From assembly GCF_000379765.1 (NCBI RefSeq), contig NZ_KB903465.1, positions 62,001 to 126,000 of the forward strand: a stretch of 64,000 bases of DNA. Direction: 5' to 3'. This document shows positions 25,232 through 34,309 of the stretch, piece after piece. The notes beneath the pieces were generated by a model. It ran no database searches and had not been told where the DNA came from. It saw only the letters and a list, made by a program, of their open reading frames with translations. Position 1 is the first letter of the stretch, and each line of letters starts with the position of its first letter. This DNA comes from Flexithrix dorotheae DSM 6795 (lineage in GTDB: Bacteria > Bacteroidota > Bacteroidia > Cytophagales > Flammeovirgaceae). The translations under genes and the position numbers were made by a program.

Positions 25232-26469
25232 GCACTATTTTTTTCATTCAGGTATTTTTTGAGCAGCAATTCTTCTTTGTCCAGGTCATTTCCATACTTG
25301 ATTATAAGTCCTGCTTTGCCACTGGCTTTTGCCCTCAAAATTTTGCCTTTTAGTTTGCTGATCCGGCTCCTGGTGTTTCGAATACTTAAATCCAGTTTTT
25401 CTGCATCTTTAGGCACTACTTCCAATTGCCTTTCGAATTTTTTAGGCAGTTTGTCATTTCTTTCAAAGTGTTTTTGCAGCCTTTCAATGCCATCTATTTC
25501 TGCTTTGAGTTTTAAAATTTCCGCCACTGCTGCTTTGGCTTCTGCTGGTTTTTCTTTTAGGGAAAATAGGGAATTGGAGAGTTTTTTCTTTCCGGCAATC
25601 ATTCCTGATTTTTTGATGATTAGCTCCTGGAGTTCTTTGGGATATTGGTAAATTTTCCTGGGAGATTTCCCTGGAGTATCCTCTGCAATTTGAGTGTAAT
25701 TGACAACTGGTTTAAGCTCCGATTTTTCGATCAATACAAAAGGATTGGACAGCAGGGCCTGTAGTTCTCTTTTTAAAATCCTTTCATTTTTCTTGTTTTG
25801 TGATCTTTCCAGTTTGGTAATCACATATTTTTTATTTGGCTGATGTTTTTTGAACAAAGCCAAAGCTACATCATAGCTAAAACAAGAAATGCAATCCCTA
25901 ATTTCAGTAATAGCTTTAATTTTTGTTTCGTTTTTTTTCGGTCTTTTTTCTGCAGTAATTGACTCTGTTTTTTCCTTAACTTTTGCCAGAATTTCCTGGG
26001 CAATTTGGCTGGGAGATTTTTCATGAGTGTTAAAGGTCAGGTGATGAGTTTTTTTAGTAAGTTTTTCATCAATATTCCTGATGGCTTCCTCTTTAGTGAT
26101 TTTATAAGGAAAAGGAATTTCAGGGTAATCAGCTTTTTCTCTTTCCATTAATCTTTCCAATAGCACTTCCCTGGGGCAGTCTAATTTTACAATGAGCAAG
26201 GACCCTCCTTTTTTCTCCCATTCCCCATATAAAAAATCAATTTTATCTGAAGTACCAGAGGTTTCCAGGATTACAGGATAATACCTTAATGTATCTTCAT
26301 GAAGATTCTTATAAGCCAGTTGTTCTCCATCCACTCTCCCATTACCATATATCAGCCTATAGCCATCAATTTCCATGTGAGTATAAACTGGATCCAATTC
26401 CTTTATAGCCTGGCAAACCTGACTTTTCCCGGTGCAGATATTGCCAATAATTGAAATCAACTGCTTCAT
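25228..26469 (-). CDS. P-loop kinase-like domain fused to coiled-coil late protein
   Basis: 413 residues from the ATG at 26469 (ATGA overlap with the upstream gene). Residues 1-170 form a nucleotide-kinase-like fold: P-loop GNICTGKS (9-16), then EIDGYRLIYG, VILETSGTSDK and LLIVKLDCPREVLLERLMEREK, a lid-like region as in adenylate or gluconate-type kinases. Residues about 185-270 (RDCISCFSYDVALALFKK) are a separate basic domain; the rest is coiled coil. Located between a structural-type gene and the terminase genes and translationally coupled to both. Substrate unknown; a polynucleotide or protein kinase role in packaging or host takeover is speculative. Confidence 0.65.
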   Translation of the reverse strand: MKQLISIIGNICTGKSQVCQAIKELDPVYTHMEIDGYRLIYGNGRVDGEQLAYKNLHEDTLRYYPVILETSGTSDKIDFLYGEWEKKGGSLLIVKLDCPREVLLERLMEREKADYPEIPFPYKITKEEAIRNIDEKLTKKTHHLTFNTHEKSPSQIAQEILAKVKEKTESITAEKRPKKNETKIKAITEIRDCISCFSYDVALALFKKHQPNKKYVITKLERSQNKKNERILKRELQALLSNPFVLIEKSELKPVVNYTQIAEDTPGKSPRKIYQYPKELQELIIKKSGMIAGKKKLSNSLFSLKEKPAEAKAAVAEILKLKAEIDGIERLQKHFERNDKLPKKFERQLEVVPKDAEKLDLSIRNTRSRISKLKGKILRAKASGKAGLIIKYGNDLDKEELLLKKYLNEKNSA

Positions 26470-27467
26470 ACTATCCAAAATCCGCTTTTGTCTTGATCAT
26501 TATAAGAGGGCAATTTGTTACTTTCTGGATTGTGGTAACTGCCATTTTCCTTAAATCCTGGGTAATCATCAGCATTGTCCTGCAAAAATTGCTTTAATTG
26601 TTCGGTGTAAATTTCTGCTGTTTCCCTGGTGGATTTCCTTAAGTTTTCAATCCTTTTGCCATCGGCTAGAGACCTGTTTCCAGATTGGAATTCCCGGATA
26701 TATAAACCATCTCCAATAATTTCCACCTGGATAAAGTTTAAGCCTTCCGATATTCCCCAGTAAGCCAGGGCTGGCTGGATTTTCTCCAATAGTTGCCTTT
26801 GCATGGCTGATAAGGGAGCAGAAAGTTTAATTTCATCCTGCAAAGCCTGTTTTAAGCTATCAAACTCAGTACTTCCCAAAACTGGTCTGATTTTAAAGTT
26901 TTCAGCATTTTTTAAATAGGGCCTGAAGGCCTGGTAAGTTTTAAGGGAGGAAAGTGAGGTGTTAAACCTGGAAAACTCGGTTTTATTCCTAATAAACAAA
27001 TCCCTTGTTTGGGTAAAGGCCTCTGAGGCCACCCAAATAGGAAAATCATCTGCATTTTTCTCCAGGTATTTTAAGGCCAGATCGGCATATCTATAGCCTT
27101 GTTTTTGGTAGGATAATTCTATTTTATTTACTGCCTGGTTGGTGGCCGGTCTGGAGGTATCTGCATCATCAGCATAGCTCTGCTGGATGCCCATTTCACT
27201 CACATGCACATTGATATGTGGAGCAGCTTCAAACAAGGTGTAATTTGATAAAGCAGCCTGGAGCAATTTCAATAATTTTAAATCCTTTCCAGCAGTAGTT
27301 TCCGCTTCATATTTGGCCAGAGTATCCTCATATTGCTCCTCTCCAATTAATGGAATGATATATTCGGCTGTGGCAACATTTACAAACCGTTTTAAAGAAT
27401 CAAAATTGTAATTCTTATTAATGGAGGCATGCTCCCTGATCTCTGAAGTTGTTTTTATAATTCCCAT
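26466..27467 (-). CDS. Late-region virion-type protein, 333 aa
   Basis: First gene of the kinase-terminase unit, starting 30 bp after late motif copy 5. The protein is helical with LKRFVNVATAEYIIPLIGEEQYEDTL (about 24-49), LLKLLQAALSNYTLFEAAPHINVHVSEMGIQQ (about 63-94) and a late ALAYWGISEGLNFIQVEIIGDGLYIREFQS. The middle pattern (ALANYTLxxAxPxxxVxxxxxGIQ) recurs in Bacteroidota phages in proteins placed close to head genes, which I remember as DUF6712-like. Likely a head-tail connector or minor head protein; not proven. Confidence 0.6.
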   Translation of the reverse strand: MGIIKTTSEIREHASINKNYNFDSLKRFVNVATAEYIIPLIGEEQYEDTLAKYEAETTAGKDLKLLKLLQAALSNYTLFEAAPHINVHVSEMGIQQSYADDADTSRPATNQAVNKIELSYQKQGYRYADLALKYLEKNADDFPIWVASEAFTQTRDLFIRNKTEFSRFNTSLSSLKTYQAFRPYLKNAENFKIRPVLGSTEFDSLKQALQDEIKLSAPLSAMQRQLLEKIQPALAYWGISEGLNFIQVEIIGDGLYIREFQSGNRSLADGKRIENLRKSTRETAEIYTEQLKQFLQDNADDYPGFKENGSYHNPESNKLPSYNDQDKSGFWIV

Positions 27468-27497
27468 AAGGCAATATTGCCTTTTTGTTTGCCGGGA

Positions 27498-27508
27498 TTT
27501 AAGGACAA
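27498..27508 (-). promoter_or_regulatory. Late motif copy 5 (TTGTCCTTAAA)
   Basis: Perfect copy 30 bp before the ATG at 27467. The gene upstream on the map lies on the opposite strand, so a promoter must be located here. Confidence 0.65.
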
Positions 27509-27570
27509 GATATTACGGTTTTAACCTAAAGCTGTTTAAATTTGAAATGCATTCCAATATAGGTTATTAG

Positions 27571-27825
27571 ATGGGAAAACAACAAAAATTTGAAATCATT
27601 CTCCAGGAAGGAAAAAGCTTTATTATAAGAAACACCAAACCCAGGTTTAAAGCTGAAATTAAACCCGGATCTGGTGTACATGAATTTTCTTTTGATGGTG
27701 AAAAATACCACCTAGAGTTAATTGAATTATTAGATCAGGTCACAAATATTGATTATAGATTGCAAAATGCAGCCAAAAAAGTAAAGAACCTATGGATACA
27801 GGAAAAAATTAAATCAGGAAAGTAA
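27571..27825 (+). CDS. Small protein on the opposite strand within the late region (84 aa)
   Basis: The only plausible plus-strand gene between the integrase and the repressor. ATG start; sequence KQQKFEIILQEGKSFIIRNTKPRFKAEIKPGSGVHEFSFDG is a well-formed beta-rich segment followed by a helix with IDYRLQNAAKKVKNLWIQEKI. It is divergent from the 27467 unit and convergent with the 28023 gene, overlapping it by 12 nt. Such isolated reverse genes in prophages are often expressed in the lysogen. Function unknown. Confidence 0.6.
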   Translation: MGKQQKFEIILQEGKSFIIRNTKPRFKAEIKPGSGVHEFSFDGEKYHLELIELLDQVTNIDYRLQNAAKKVKNLWIQEKIKSGK

Positions 27826-28023
27826 ATTGCATAAATCTTCTACTTCCTTGCTTTCCAATTTTAAAGTCTTTGATCTAATCTTTTTTGATAGGTTTGACCT
27901 ATACCGGTTAGCAAATAACTCAATGTCATTTTCATTGTTTTTTTCTGCCAATTGCCTTGCAAACTCTCTTAAATTTATCAAGCTACTATTCAATAATTTT
28001 AACCCATCTTTTTTAGTCATCAC
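27814..28023 (-). CDS. Small helical protein (69 aa)
   Basis: Lys/Asn-rich predicted helices (GLKLLNSSLINLREFARQLAEKNNENDIELFANRYRSNLSKK). Located 2 bp after the next gene on the same strand and probably coupled with it. No motif. Confidence 0.5.
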   Translation of the reverse strand: MMTKKDGLKLLNSSLINLREFARQLAEKNNENDIELFANRYRSNLSKKIRSKTLKLESKEVEDLCNLLS

Positions 28024-28024
28024 C

Positions 28025-28204
28025 TTAAAAACTTTTTTTCTTTAATTCTTTAATTTCCTGATCTGTTTTTTCCAATTCTTCTCCGATTTTGATCACTTCT
28101 TTTTGTTGTTCCATGGTTGCACTTAAACCATATTTTTTAGTCAATTCATCAAGTTTTTCAGCAAGTAATATTTTTTTTTCTAATAGCTTTTTTAAGGTTT
28201 CCAT
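28025..28204 (-). CDS. Small coiled-coil protein (59 aa)
   Basis: From the ATG at 28204 (METLKKLLEKKILLAEKLDELTKKYG) the protein is almost entirely coiled coil. The longer frame from 28282 would cover a GC-rich hairpin (28237-28254) and the end of the upstream gene, so the later ATG is preferred. Confidence 0.55.
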   Translation of the reverse strand: METLKKLLEKKILLAEKLDELTKKYGLSATMEQQKEVIKIGEELEKTDQEIKELKKKSF

Positions 28205-28236
28205 TTTGAATTTTTTTATGTTAAAAATATAATATA

Positions 28237-28254
28237 CCCCCCTTTTCAGGGGGG
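28237..28254 (-). terminator. Hairpin CCCCCC-loop-GGGGGG
   Basis: On the minus strand CCCCCC TGAAAA GGGGGG followed by an AT-rich stretch ending in five T. It lies between the stop of the gene at 28261 and the ATG at 28204, so it may terminate or attenuate the lysis unit. Confidence 0.5.
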
Positions 28255-28260
28255 ATTTGA

Positions 28261-28527
28261 TTAGTTTGAAATTGCCTGGCAAAAATCCTCTATAGTTATA
28301 TAAGGGATAACAGACCCTTTAATAAAGGGCTTAAAAGCACCTCTATTATAAGCAGCTAATACCAGGTAATAAAAATATTTAGGTAAAAGAATTTCAGGAT
28401 CAGTAATTATCCCAAAACAATTTGCGGAAGGATCCCACATTGGCTTTCCTGCATTCTCACCTTTTGACTGAATATAGAAGTCAGCTGACCAGGTTTGAGA
28501 ATTGTTGTGTGATTTGATTATAAACAT
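28261..28527 (-). CDS. Unrecognised protein of 88 aa
   Basis: Begins MFIIKSHNNSQTWSADFYIQSKGENAGKP and ends with LPKYFYYLVLAAYNRGAFKPFIKGSVIPYITIEDF. The C-terminal pattern (YYxxLA...FKxxxKGSxIPxIT) resembles the end of a target-recognition domain in type I restriction specificity subunits, but at 88 residues it cannot be a full HsdS. Located between the amidase and small coiled-coil genes, 103 bp downstream of the amidase stop. Function unknown. Confidence 0.5.
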   Translation of the reverse strand: MFIIKSHNNSQTWSADFYIQSKGENAGKPMWDPSANCFGIITDPEILLPKYFYYLVLAAYNRGAFKPFIKGSVIPYITIEDFCQAISN

Positions 28528-28630
28528 TTTGTGGTTCGTTTTTCGGCTGGTGATCCCCAGTGTTTTAGTGAATTATTATAGTACAAATATAGTTGCCATT
28601 TGGCAACTATACAAATTTATTTTCACTTTT

Positions 28631-29056
28631 TTATGCAATAAGTTGATATTCTTTTCTGGCATCAAAGGATGGGCAGGCTTTGGCCACATTTGGAAAATCC
28701 CTGTGCCCCAAAATTTCTGCTTTGGGGTATTTGTCTTTTAGCCATTTCACCAGGAATAAAAGGGTTTCTTTTTGGGCTTCAGTCCTGTTATCCATCGGCC
28801 TTCCTTTTTCGTCTATCCCGCCTATATAGCAGATATGAATGCTGTTTTGGTTATAGCCATACACCCCATTTGTCGGCTGATGTTCATAGGCTAATCTGCT
28901 AAACTTTCCATCTGTTTTCACCAGGTAATGATAACCTGGCCACACCCATTTTTTAATGTTTTGCCAATAGGATAAAATCGCCTCTTTAGTTGCAGTCTGG
29001 GCAGTGGCCGTACAATGCAGCACGATGTATAAAATCTCTCTTTGCGCTTCTATCAT
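28631..29056 (-). CDS. N-acetylmuramoyl-L-alanine amidase (endolysin)
   Basis: 141 residues, amidase_2/T7-lysozyme-like fold, cuts the amide bond between MurNAc and the stem peptide at lysis. Zn ligands: His in IVLHCTAT (residue 14) and the pair in AEILGHRDFPNVAKACPSFD (His118 region and Cys128). Tyr43 region PGYHYLVKTDG and NSIHICYIGG are further family signatures. No signal peptide, so a holin is needed. Coupled by ATGA to the end of the 597-aa tail gene. Confidence 0.93.
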   Translation of the reverse strand: MIEAQREILYIVLHCTATAQTATKEAILSYWQNIKKWVWPGYHYLVKTDGKFSRLAYEHQPTNGVYGYNQNSIHICYIGGIDEKGRPMDNRTEAQKETLLFLVKWLKDKYPKAEILGHRDFPNVAKACPSFDARKEYQLIA

Positions 29057-30846
29057 ATTTTCAATAATTCACATTCCACCGCAAAAGGCAATCTTTCATC
29101 ATGCCTGGCTGCAATGACTGTTCTAAGCTGTTTGACTAAAAAATTAATTCCGGCTAACCGTATGGGTTTTTCAAAATCAAAGGCTTTGAGTTGGGTGGCT
29201 GTCATGTAAATGGTCCGGTTCACCACTTTAGCCTGGGAAAGAAATTCTATCCAGTTTTTCCAAAATTTATCATAAATGCCTTTGGTGGTTAAATCCCAAC
29301 CATCAGCATTCCTGGAAGCAGTGGGTTTGCCTTCTACTTTGCCATGGTAGAATAAAAAAATGGGATCTGTAATGTCAGGAGTTTTATTTAAGTATGGTTG
29401 CTGGACTCCATTGATAAATACTTTAATATCATGCAACCAGTCCACATGCCTGATATCCAAATCAAAGTAAGGAATATTATCCTCATTTGGAAGGAAAGTA
29501 AAACCAATATCAATGTCATTTTCTCCATTTAAATAACTTTGGTATTCTGGTTCATGAACTGCTCCTGCATATTTGGTCCCATCCAGCATATTGATTTGAT
29601 AACCATCTTCTTCATAGGCTGCCACGGCATAAGCCTCACTAATTTCATAACCTTCCTGGGAGTTGTTTTTTAAGGTTTCATCTGTTTGTTTAATGGAGAT
29701 GATTTGCGCCTCAAAATCAAGGTTAACCACCAGGTTAAAACCTTCCAGAATTTCCAGCAACTTAAAAAAAGTAAGCCCAGCTGGGCATAGTTCTACATAA
29801 TCATAATAAGAACCATAAAATAACCTGCCATAAGAAAGGTTAGGATTTTTATCTCCAGAAAAATTATTATTGACCAGGATGAGTTTTTCCAAATCCGGAT
29901 CAATATCCAGGTTTATTTGCCAGCCATAGGTTTCAGCAATTTGTTCCAGGATAAACTTTAAAAAGGGCTGGGGAATCATGATCCTGGATGTCACATGTAA
30001 TTGCCCATTGTGGTGATTGATGATTTTAAAAGCCTCATTTGGAGTATTATCTGCATTGGTCCCCACATTGGGCATTAAGATTTGAGGGAAACAAACTTTT
30101 GTTGCGTTTTCATGATTGCCATTGGTGATGCCATTGATGGTATTGGTCGCTTCAGAGCTATATTGATTCACATCCTCAAAGGCTGGTGCCCAAGTGACAT
30201 TTGGAGTATAAATGGGTTTAACTTCAAATTGGTCTATATTGTTTACAGCTTCAAACATGAGCAGAGAAACTGTATTCCTTTCGGTAAAAGTGACCTGGCA
30301 ATTGAGGCCTGGATGGTTATTAATACTGTTCGCCAGATTCTGACTTAATGCGCTGCTGGATATGGCTCCTGAAACACTAAATTCAATGCCATTCACCTTT
30401 ACTGCTAAAGTTTTATTGGTCGTAGCAAACACAAAAGGAAAGGCAATGTGAAAGCCAATTTTTCTGGGGTTGTTTCTTAAGAAAAAACCTCCTACCCCTT
30501 CCAGCTCCCTGATCGGTTTTCTCATCCAGTCTATTTTTCTATTCACCTGCAGGTTAACTTCATAGGCTTCATGGGTAGCATCACTGATCACTAAATCACC
30601 AGAAACGATTTCCAGCCCATTAAAATACACTTCTGCAATAATAGTAGCCTGGTTTTGATCGCTGTCAATTTCATCCGGGAAGCCCAGGGCAATTTGGTTG
30701 ACATCGGTTTTGGGCAGTGAGAAGGAATAGGAGAAAGATTTGGCCAGCTCTCCTACACTGGAAAATACAGGACTGTTCAATTCCAGGGGAATACTGGTAT
30801 TGGGGAATAAATCAAGATTGGTGTGGTTTACTTTCAGTTCTAGCAT
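29053..30846 (-). CDS. Tail baseplate-like protein, 597 aa
   Basis: Large beta-rich protein; the N-terminus has VGELAKSFSYSFSLPKTDVNQIALGFPDEID (about 32-62). A segment of the kind KSYSFSLPxTxxN occurs at the same place in large tail proteins of Bacteroidota phages. A central FFKLLEILEGFNLVVNLDFEAQIISIKQ suggests a gp27/gp44-like baseplate hub fold, where the receptor-binding or cell-puncturing parts attach. It sits between another tail protein and the amidase with start/stop overlap on both sides. Assignment is by position and fold impression. Confidence 0.6.
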   Translation of the reverse strand: MLELKVNHTNLDLFPNTSIPLELNSPVFSSVGELAKSFSYSFSLPKTDVNQIALGFPDEIDSDQNQATIIAEVYFNGLEIVSGDLVISDATHEAYEVNLQVNRKIDWMRKPIRELEGVGGFFLRNNPRKIGFHIAFPFVFATTNKTLAVKVNGIEFSVSGAISSSALSQNLANSINNHPGLNCQVTFTERNTVSLLMFEAVNNIDQFEVKPIYTPNVTWAPAFEDVNQYSSEATNTINGITNGNHENATKVCFPQILMPNVGTNADNTPNEAFKIINHHNGQLHVTSRIMIPQPFLKFILEQIAETYGWQINLDIDPDLEKLILVNNNFSGDKNPNLSYGRLFYGSYYDYVELCPAGLTFFKLLEILEGFNLVVNLDFEAQIISIKQTDETLKNNSQEGYEISEAYAVAAYEEDGYQINMLDGTKYAGAVHEPEYQSYLNGENDIDIGFTFLPNEDNIPYFDLDIRHVDWLHDIKVFINGVQQPYLNKTPDITDPIFLFYHGKVEGKPTASRNADGWDLTTKGIYDKFWKNWIEFLSQAKVVNRTIYMTATQLKAFDFEKPIRLAGINFLVKQLRTVIAARHDERLPFAVECELLKI

Positions 30847-32465
30847 TATAACCTGGTTAAGGATACGGATTCAATTCTTCCTTTAAACCCGCCATGATCA
30901 GGGGTATCTCTTTTGGAAGCCGATAAGAAAAATGGATCGGGTTGGGTATTTCCAGGGCCGGTATTAAATGTCCTGGTCACAATGCCCGGACCAGTGATGG
31001 CCACTCCTGACAGGTTGCCAAAAAGCATCAAGGCCCCACTTTCATATTCAGATAAATAAGCCTGGAATTTATAAAAGGTATCTGCCTGAATGGTTTCTGC
31101 CATATTAAACTCTGCCCTTAAAATCTCGGTAAAAGCACTGCCCGCTTCATCAGTAAAATCCACTGAAATACCACTTGGCCACAGGACTACTTTGTCATTG
31201 GTATCAATCAGTCTCCAGTTGCCAATGCCTTCAAATTCAGAGACCACATCCAAATCAAGATCCTGTAATAATTCAATGGGATTACTGCCTGGGCTTCCCG
31301 GATCATCAATGTTTATTCTGTTGATTATCCTTCCAAAAGATTTCCTTTTATAGCCTTCCTGGTAGGAAAAAGAAAGGCCGATTAAATCATTATCTTTTTC
31401 ATGATAAACAAACTCACTGTTTTCAATTTCTATTGGGGTGAATTCATTTTTGGAAATGACATAAACTTCATCTGAATGGATAAAATCCTGCAGGTAATCC
31501 CTTTCCCCTTCAGCCAGCCAGCTGGTGTTTGCATTGCCTGCTAAGCGTGTTTCGATACTAGCTGCTTTACTCACTTCAAAGCCTCCTTCTTTCCTAAAAG
31601 CATAGGATTTGGCTGAGCTCACCAGTTTGGCAAATTCACCAGCACAAACCAGTGTATCATAACCACCAAGGGAGTTTTTAAACAAAAAGGCCATTTTAGT
31701 AAAATAGTGATTTTTGAGTCTGTAATTAAAAGTTTCAGATATCACTGCATTGTCACTATCGGTTAAATACACACTCCAGCCAGTGATGGGTTTGGTGGCA
31801 TTGGCTTTGATATTTAAAGCTTCATAACCCACCGGTATTCTAATCATTCCCCTGGTAGTGGTCAAATCATGGGCGCTATAGTTTAAAGTGGTATTATCAT
31901 TATAAAGGAGTCTTACATTCACCTGAATGGTGGCATTGCCCTCTACATCTAAAAAGTAATACAAATATTCTGGCACATCATGGGAGGTGAATTTGGGATC
32001 TGGGGCCGGGGTAAAAAATTTCCTTGCGGTATTGATAAAATGATCCTGCAGGGAAAGATCAAAAGCAGCTCTTTCCAAACCCGCTGGAATGGCTTTGAAG
32101 TTGATGGTAGAATGGAGACTTTCCTGCCCATCTTTGACTTCATAAACCTGAACGGTGTAGAAAATATGGGTGGCACAAAGCTCCATATTGTTGGCCCCAA
32201 ATTGCGGTTTTTCTGCTTTGCAAACTGTTTTTAATTGGTCCTGGATTTCAAAGGTGGTTTTGCCATTTTCATCCACTCCCCTCAGCCTGGAAATTACCAG
32301 CTCCTGGGGGGCAAAGTTGCTCGCTGCTTTAAAAAGTTTAATCCTGATTTTATAGGTATTGTAATTACCAAAATCACTGCTTTGGAAGGTGAAATAAACC
32401 GGGTTATTCACCCAGGCAATTCCTCCTGAATCATCTGTACTGTTATAAGTTATTGCTCCAGCCAT
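30846..32465 (-). CDS. Tail protein, 539 aa (distal tail/baseplate region)
   Basis: Beta-rich throughout. N-terminus AGAITYNSTDDSGGIAWVNNPVYFTFQSSDFGNYN, then several Ig-like stretches; the last 140 residues (from LLQDLDLDVVSEFEGIGNWRLID) look like a carbohydrate-binding jelly roll with VSLTRL at the end. Stop/start overlap TAATG with the next tail gene. A receptor-interaction part at the tail tip is plausible. No named family recognised. Confidence 0.55.
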   Translation of the reverse strand: MAGAITYNSTDDSGGIAWVNNPVYFTFQSSDFGNYNTYKIRIKLFKAASNFAPQELVISRLRGVDENGKTTFEIQDQLKTVCKAEKPQFGANNMELCATHIFYTVQVYEVKDGQESLHSTINFKAIPAGLERAAFDLSLQDHFINTARKFFTPAPDPKFTSHDVPEYLYYFLDVEGNATIQVNVRLLYNDNTTLNYSAHDLTTTRGMIRIPVGYEALNIKANATKPITGWSVYLTDSDNAVISETFNYRLKNHYFTKMAFLFKNSLGGYDTLVCAGEFAKLVSSAKSYAFRKEGGFEVSKAASIETRLAGNANTSWLAEGERDYLQDFIHSDEVYVISKNEFTPIEIENSEFVYHEKDNDLIGLSFSYQEGYKRKSFGRIINRINIDDPGSPGSNPIELLQDLDLDVVSEFEGIGNWRLIDTNDKVVLWPSGISVDFTDEAGSAFTEILRAEFNMAETIQADTFYKFQAYLSEYESGALMLFGNLSGVAITGPGIVTRTFNTGPGNTQPDPFFLSASKRDTPDHGGFKGRIESVSLTRL

Positions 32466-32493
32466 TATTAAATGATTTTACTTAAACTTCTGT

Positions 32494-33018
32494 TTACTTG
32501 AACTCTTGGGAAAACTCAGGAGCAAAATAATTTACCGTTTCTTCCTGGTCCCAAAAGGATTCATCCTTGCAGATTTTCGAATCTTCCACCAGTTCGAATT
32601 CCACCCTCCAGCCATAGCAATTGTCATGAAGTAGTCCATACAATGGGTCCAGACTAAACTGGCCAATGTCTTCCTCCATATCAAAATCAATTGCAATCTT
32701 TCTAATGAGCTGCTCGATATAATTTTCAAGGGCATTAAACACCAGCTCATCCTGTTTGTCATAGTCATCTTTGGGCACACTCGATATCAGGGCAAAGGCA
32801 ATTTTATATTCTTTTTGCAGGCCTGTTGAAAGCCCACCATCAAAACTTTTTTCCGGCAATTCCAGGAATAAACAGGGGTAGTCTATTTCACTTTTTAAGG
32901 ATTCAATAATCCGGTTAAAACCTCCAAACTTGAAACTTTTAATTTTGGAAGTCATCCCAACTAAAGCCTCAAAATATGCCTTTATATCATTGAAGTTGTG
33001 GATCTCTATTTCGCTCAT
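32494..33018 (-). CDS. Tail-completion-like protein, 174 aa
   Basis: Mixed alpha/beta: HNFNDIKAYFEALVGMTSKIKSFKFGG, DYPCLFLELPEK, YKIAFALISSVPKDDYDKQDELVFNALENYIEQLIRKI and a C-terminal GWRVEFELVED. This order (helix, strand pair, long helix, strand) fits minor tail or head-tail joining proteins. ATGA overlap with the 243-aa gene upstream. Confidence 0.45.
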   Translation of the reverse strand: MSEIEIHNFNDIKAYFEALVGMTSKIKSFKFGGFNRIIESLKSEIDYPCLFLELPEKSFDGGLSTGLQKEYKIAFALISSVPKDDYDKQDELVFNALENYIEQLIRKIAIDFDMEEDIGQFSLDPLYGLLHDNCYGWRVEFELVEDSKICKDESFWDQEETVNYFAPEFSQEFK

Positions 33019-33746
33019 GATTCGGTTTCAATTTTATCATAGTGTTTTTTGACCAGGATCAAACAGATCTCTGTAATGGGGGTTTCCTTCACTTTTTCCA
33101 AATCTCCAATAATTCCGGTTTCGGCAATGGCAATGAAAGTACCTGCCCAGCCCAATGGATCCTTTCCTCCTGATCCTCCCTGGAAAATGGGCTTGTACTT
33201 TTTAGCCAATAGATTTTTATTGGCCGTCATATAAAGCAGGGCTGAAAGTTTTTGCCTGGGATCAAGGTTTTTAAAAAGCTCCTTTCTTTTTTCAATGCCT
33301 TCCTCCTCCAGTTTGCATCTTTTTTCCCCATCCAATTCCCGGAAATACACCGCACATAAATCATCAAGTTTTTCAGGCTTTTCCTGCAGTTGATTGTAGT
33401 ACATATCCAGCATGGAATACTCTATGCCACTCATCAGCTTCATACTGGATTTGGGAGAATGATAAATTTGGTTATTGACCTTAATGGATTTTACCAGGGG
33501 AAGTGCGGGTAAATTGTCCACCCTCATCCAGTCCAAAAGCGTAATAATTTGAGCCAGCTGCACCTCATTCAAGCGGTTCAATAAATAAACCCTCTTCCCG
33601 ACTGTTTTAATCAGGAAAAGGGTTTTAATATCTTCATCTCTTGTTTCTGCATGGCATTCAATTAAATGCAGGCACATCTGATCGGTCAGGTCTTCATAGC
33701 TACCTGGTAATTGAAATTGAAAGTGACCAATTTTGATGTTATGCAT
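33015..33746 (-). CDS. Late protein of 243 aa, possible tail assembly chaperone
   Basis: Helical, soluble protein located immediately after the tail-tube-like gene, where tail assembly chaperones are encoded in many siphoviruses. Features: FQLPGSYEDLTDQMCLHLIECHAETRDEDIKT, NEVQLAQIITLLDWMRV and a Gly-rich FQGGSGGKDPLGWAGTFIAIAETG near residue 190. I see no obvious programmed frameshift site at its end. The role is inferred from position. Confidence 0.45.
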   Translation of the reverse strand: MHNIKIGHFQFQLPGSYEDLTDQMCLHLIECHAETRDEDIKTLFLIKTVGKRVYLLNRLNEVQLAQIITLLDWMRVDNLPALPLVKSIKVNNQIYHSPKSSMKLMSGIEYSMLDMYYNQLQEKPEKLDDLCAVYFRELDGEKRCKLEEEGIEKRKELFKNLDPRQKLSALLYMTANKNLLAKKYKPIFQGGSGGKDPLGWAGTFIAIAETGIIGDLEKVKETPITEICLILVKKHYDKIETES

Positions 33747-33750
33747 TTCA

Positions 33751-34275
33751 TTAAGCTGCTGGAGTTAATGGAATTTCTCCTTCATACTCATAAGGAGGAT
33801 CCAGGCTGGAAACCACTTTTAAGGAAATGGACATCTGGTTTCTGTCATTCCCGCCTTTGCCTCCGGTGGAGCCTTCATTCGGATCAACAGCTTCAAGGGC
33901 ATCAAAAAGATCACCCAATATCCATTTTTTTCCATTGGTATCTACAGCAATCCCGATCATATCGGTATTGTTAATTTTATCCATGGCTACCAATAATTCT
34001 GCCCTTAATTTGGGGTGCATAAACTCTACTCCCGATGTCCAGGACTTTCCTTTACTTGGTCCCTGAGTGCTAATATTCATCCTGGCTGCTTCATCTTTTA
34101 CAAATTCCAATTTCTTGAAATTTGTCCCGCTTTCCATGGTGATGTCAGTGGTAACTTTTCCATCCACTGCTGCAGGAATGGAAAGTACATCCTTTTGTAC
34201 TGCATAATAAAATGCGCTTAACCCAGCAGCATTTTTCTCGCAGTTGATATTCAATAATTCATCTAAAGTGCACAT
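33751..34275 (-). CDS. Probable major tail tube protein
   Basis: 174 residues; compact beta-rich protein with ENCEK/CEKNAAGLSAFYYAV at the N-terminus, then DITMESGTNFKKLEFVKDEAARMNISTQGPSKGKSWTSGVEFMHPKLRAELLVAMDKI. That matches the pattern of Bacteroidota tail-tube proteins as I know them (a strand pair, KLxFVKDEA, a domain ending in KVVSSLDPPYEYEG). The size and its place between capsid/connector genes and other tail genes support it. A leader motif GTTTAGCTTAAT (34287-34298 on the plus strand) precedes the start by 11 nt and also precedes the capsid gene. Confidence 0.65.
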   Translation of the reverse strand: MCTLDELLNINCEKNAAGLSAFYYAVQKDVLSIPAAVDGKVTTDITMESGTNFKKLEFVKDEAARMNISTQGPSKGKSWTSGVEFMHPKLRAELLVAMDKINNTDMIGIAVDTNGKKWILGDLFDALEAVDPNEGSTGGKGGNDRNQMSISLKVVSSLDPPYEYEGEIPLTPAA

Positions 34276-34286
34276 GTTTGTTTGCC

Positions 34287-34298
34287 GTTTAGCTTAAT
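34287..34298 (-). promoter_or_regulatory. Leader motif ATTAAGCTAAAC before tail tube gene
   Basis: A 12-mer identical to that before the capsid gene (35864-35875), each ending 10-11 nt before the ATG. Spacing suggests a translation-initiation element rather than a promoter. Confidence 0.4.
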
Positions 34299-34309
34299 TA
34301 AAATCAATA

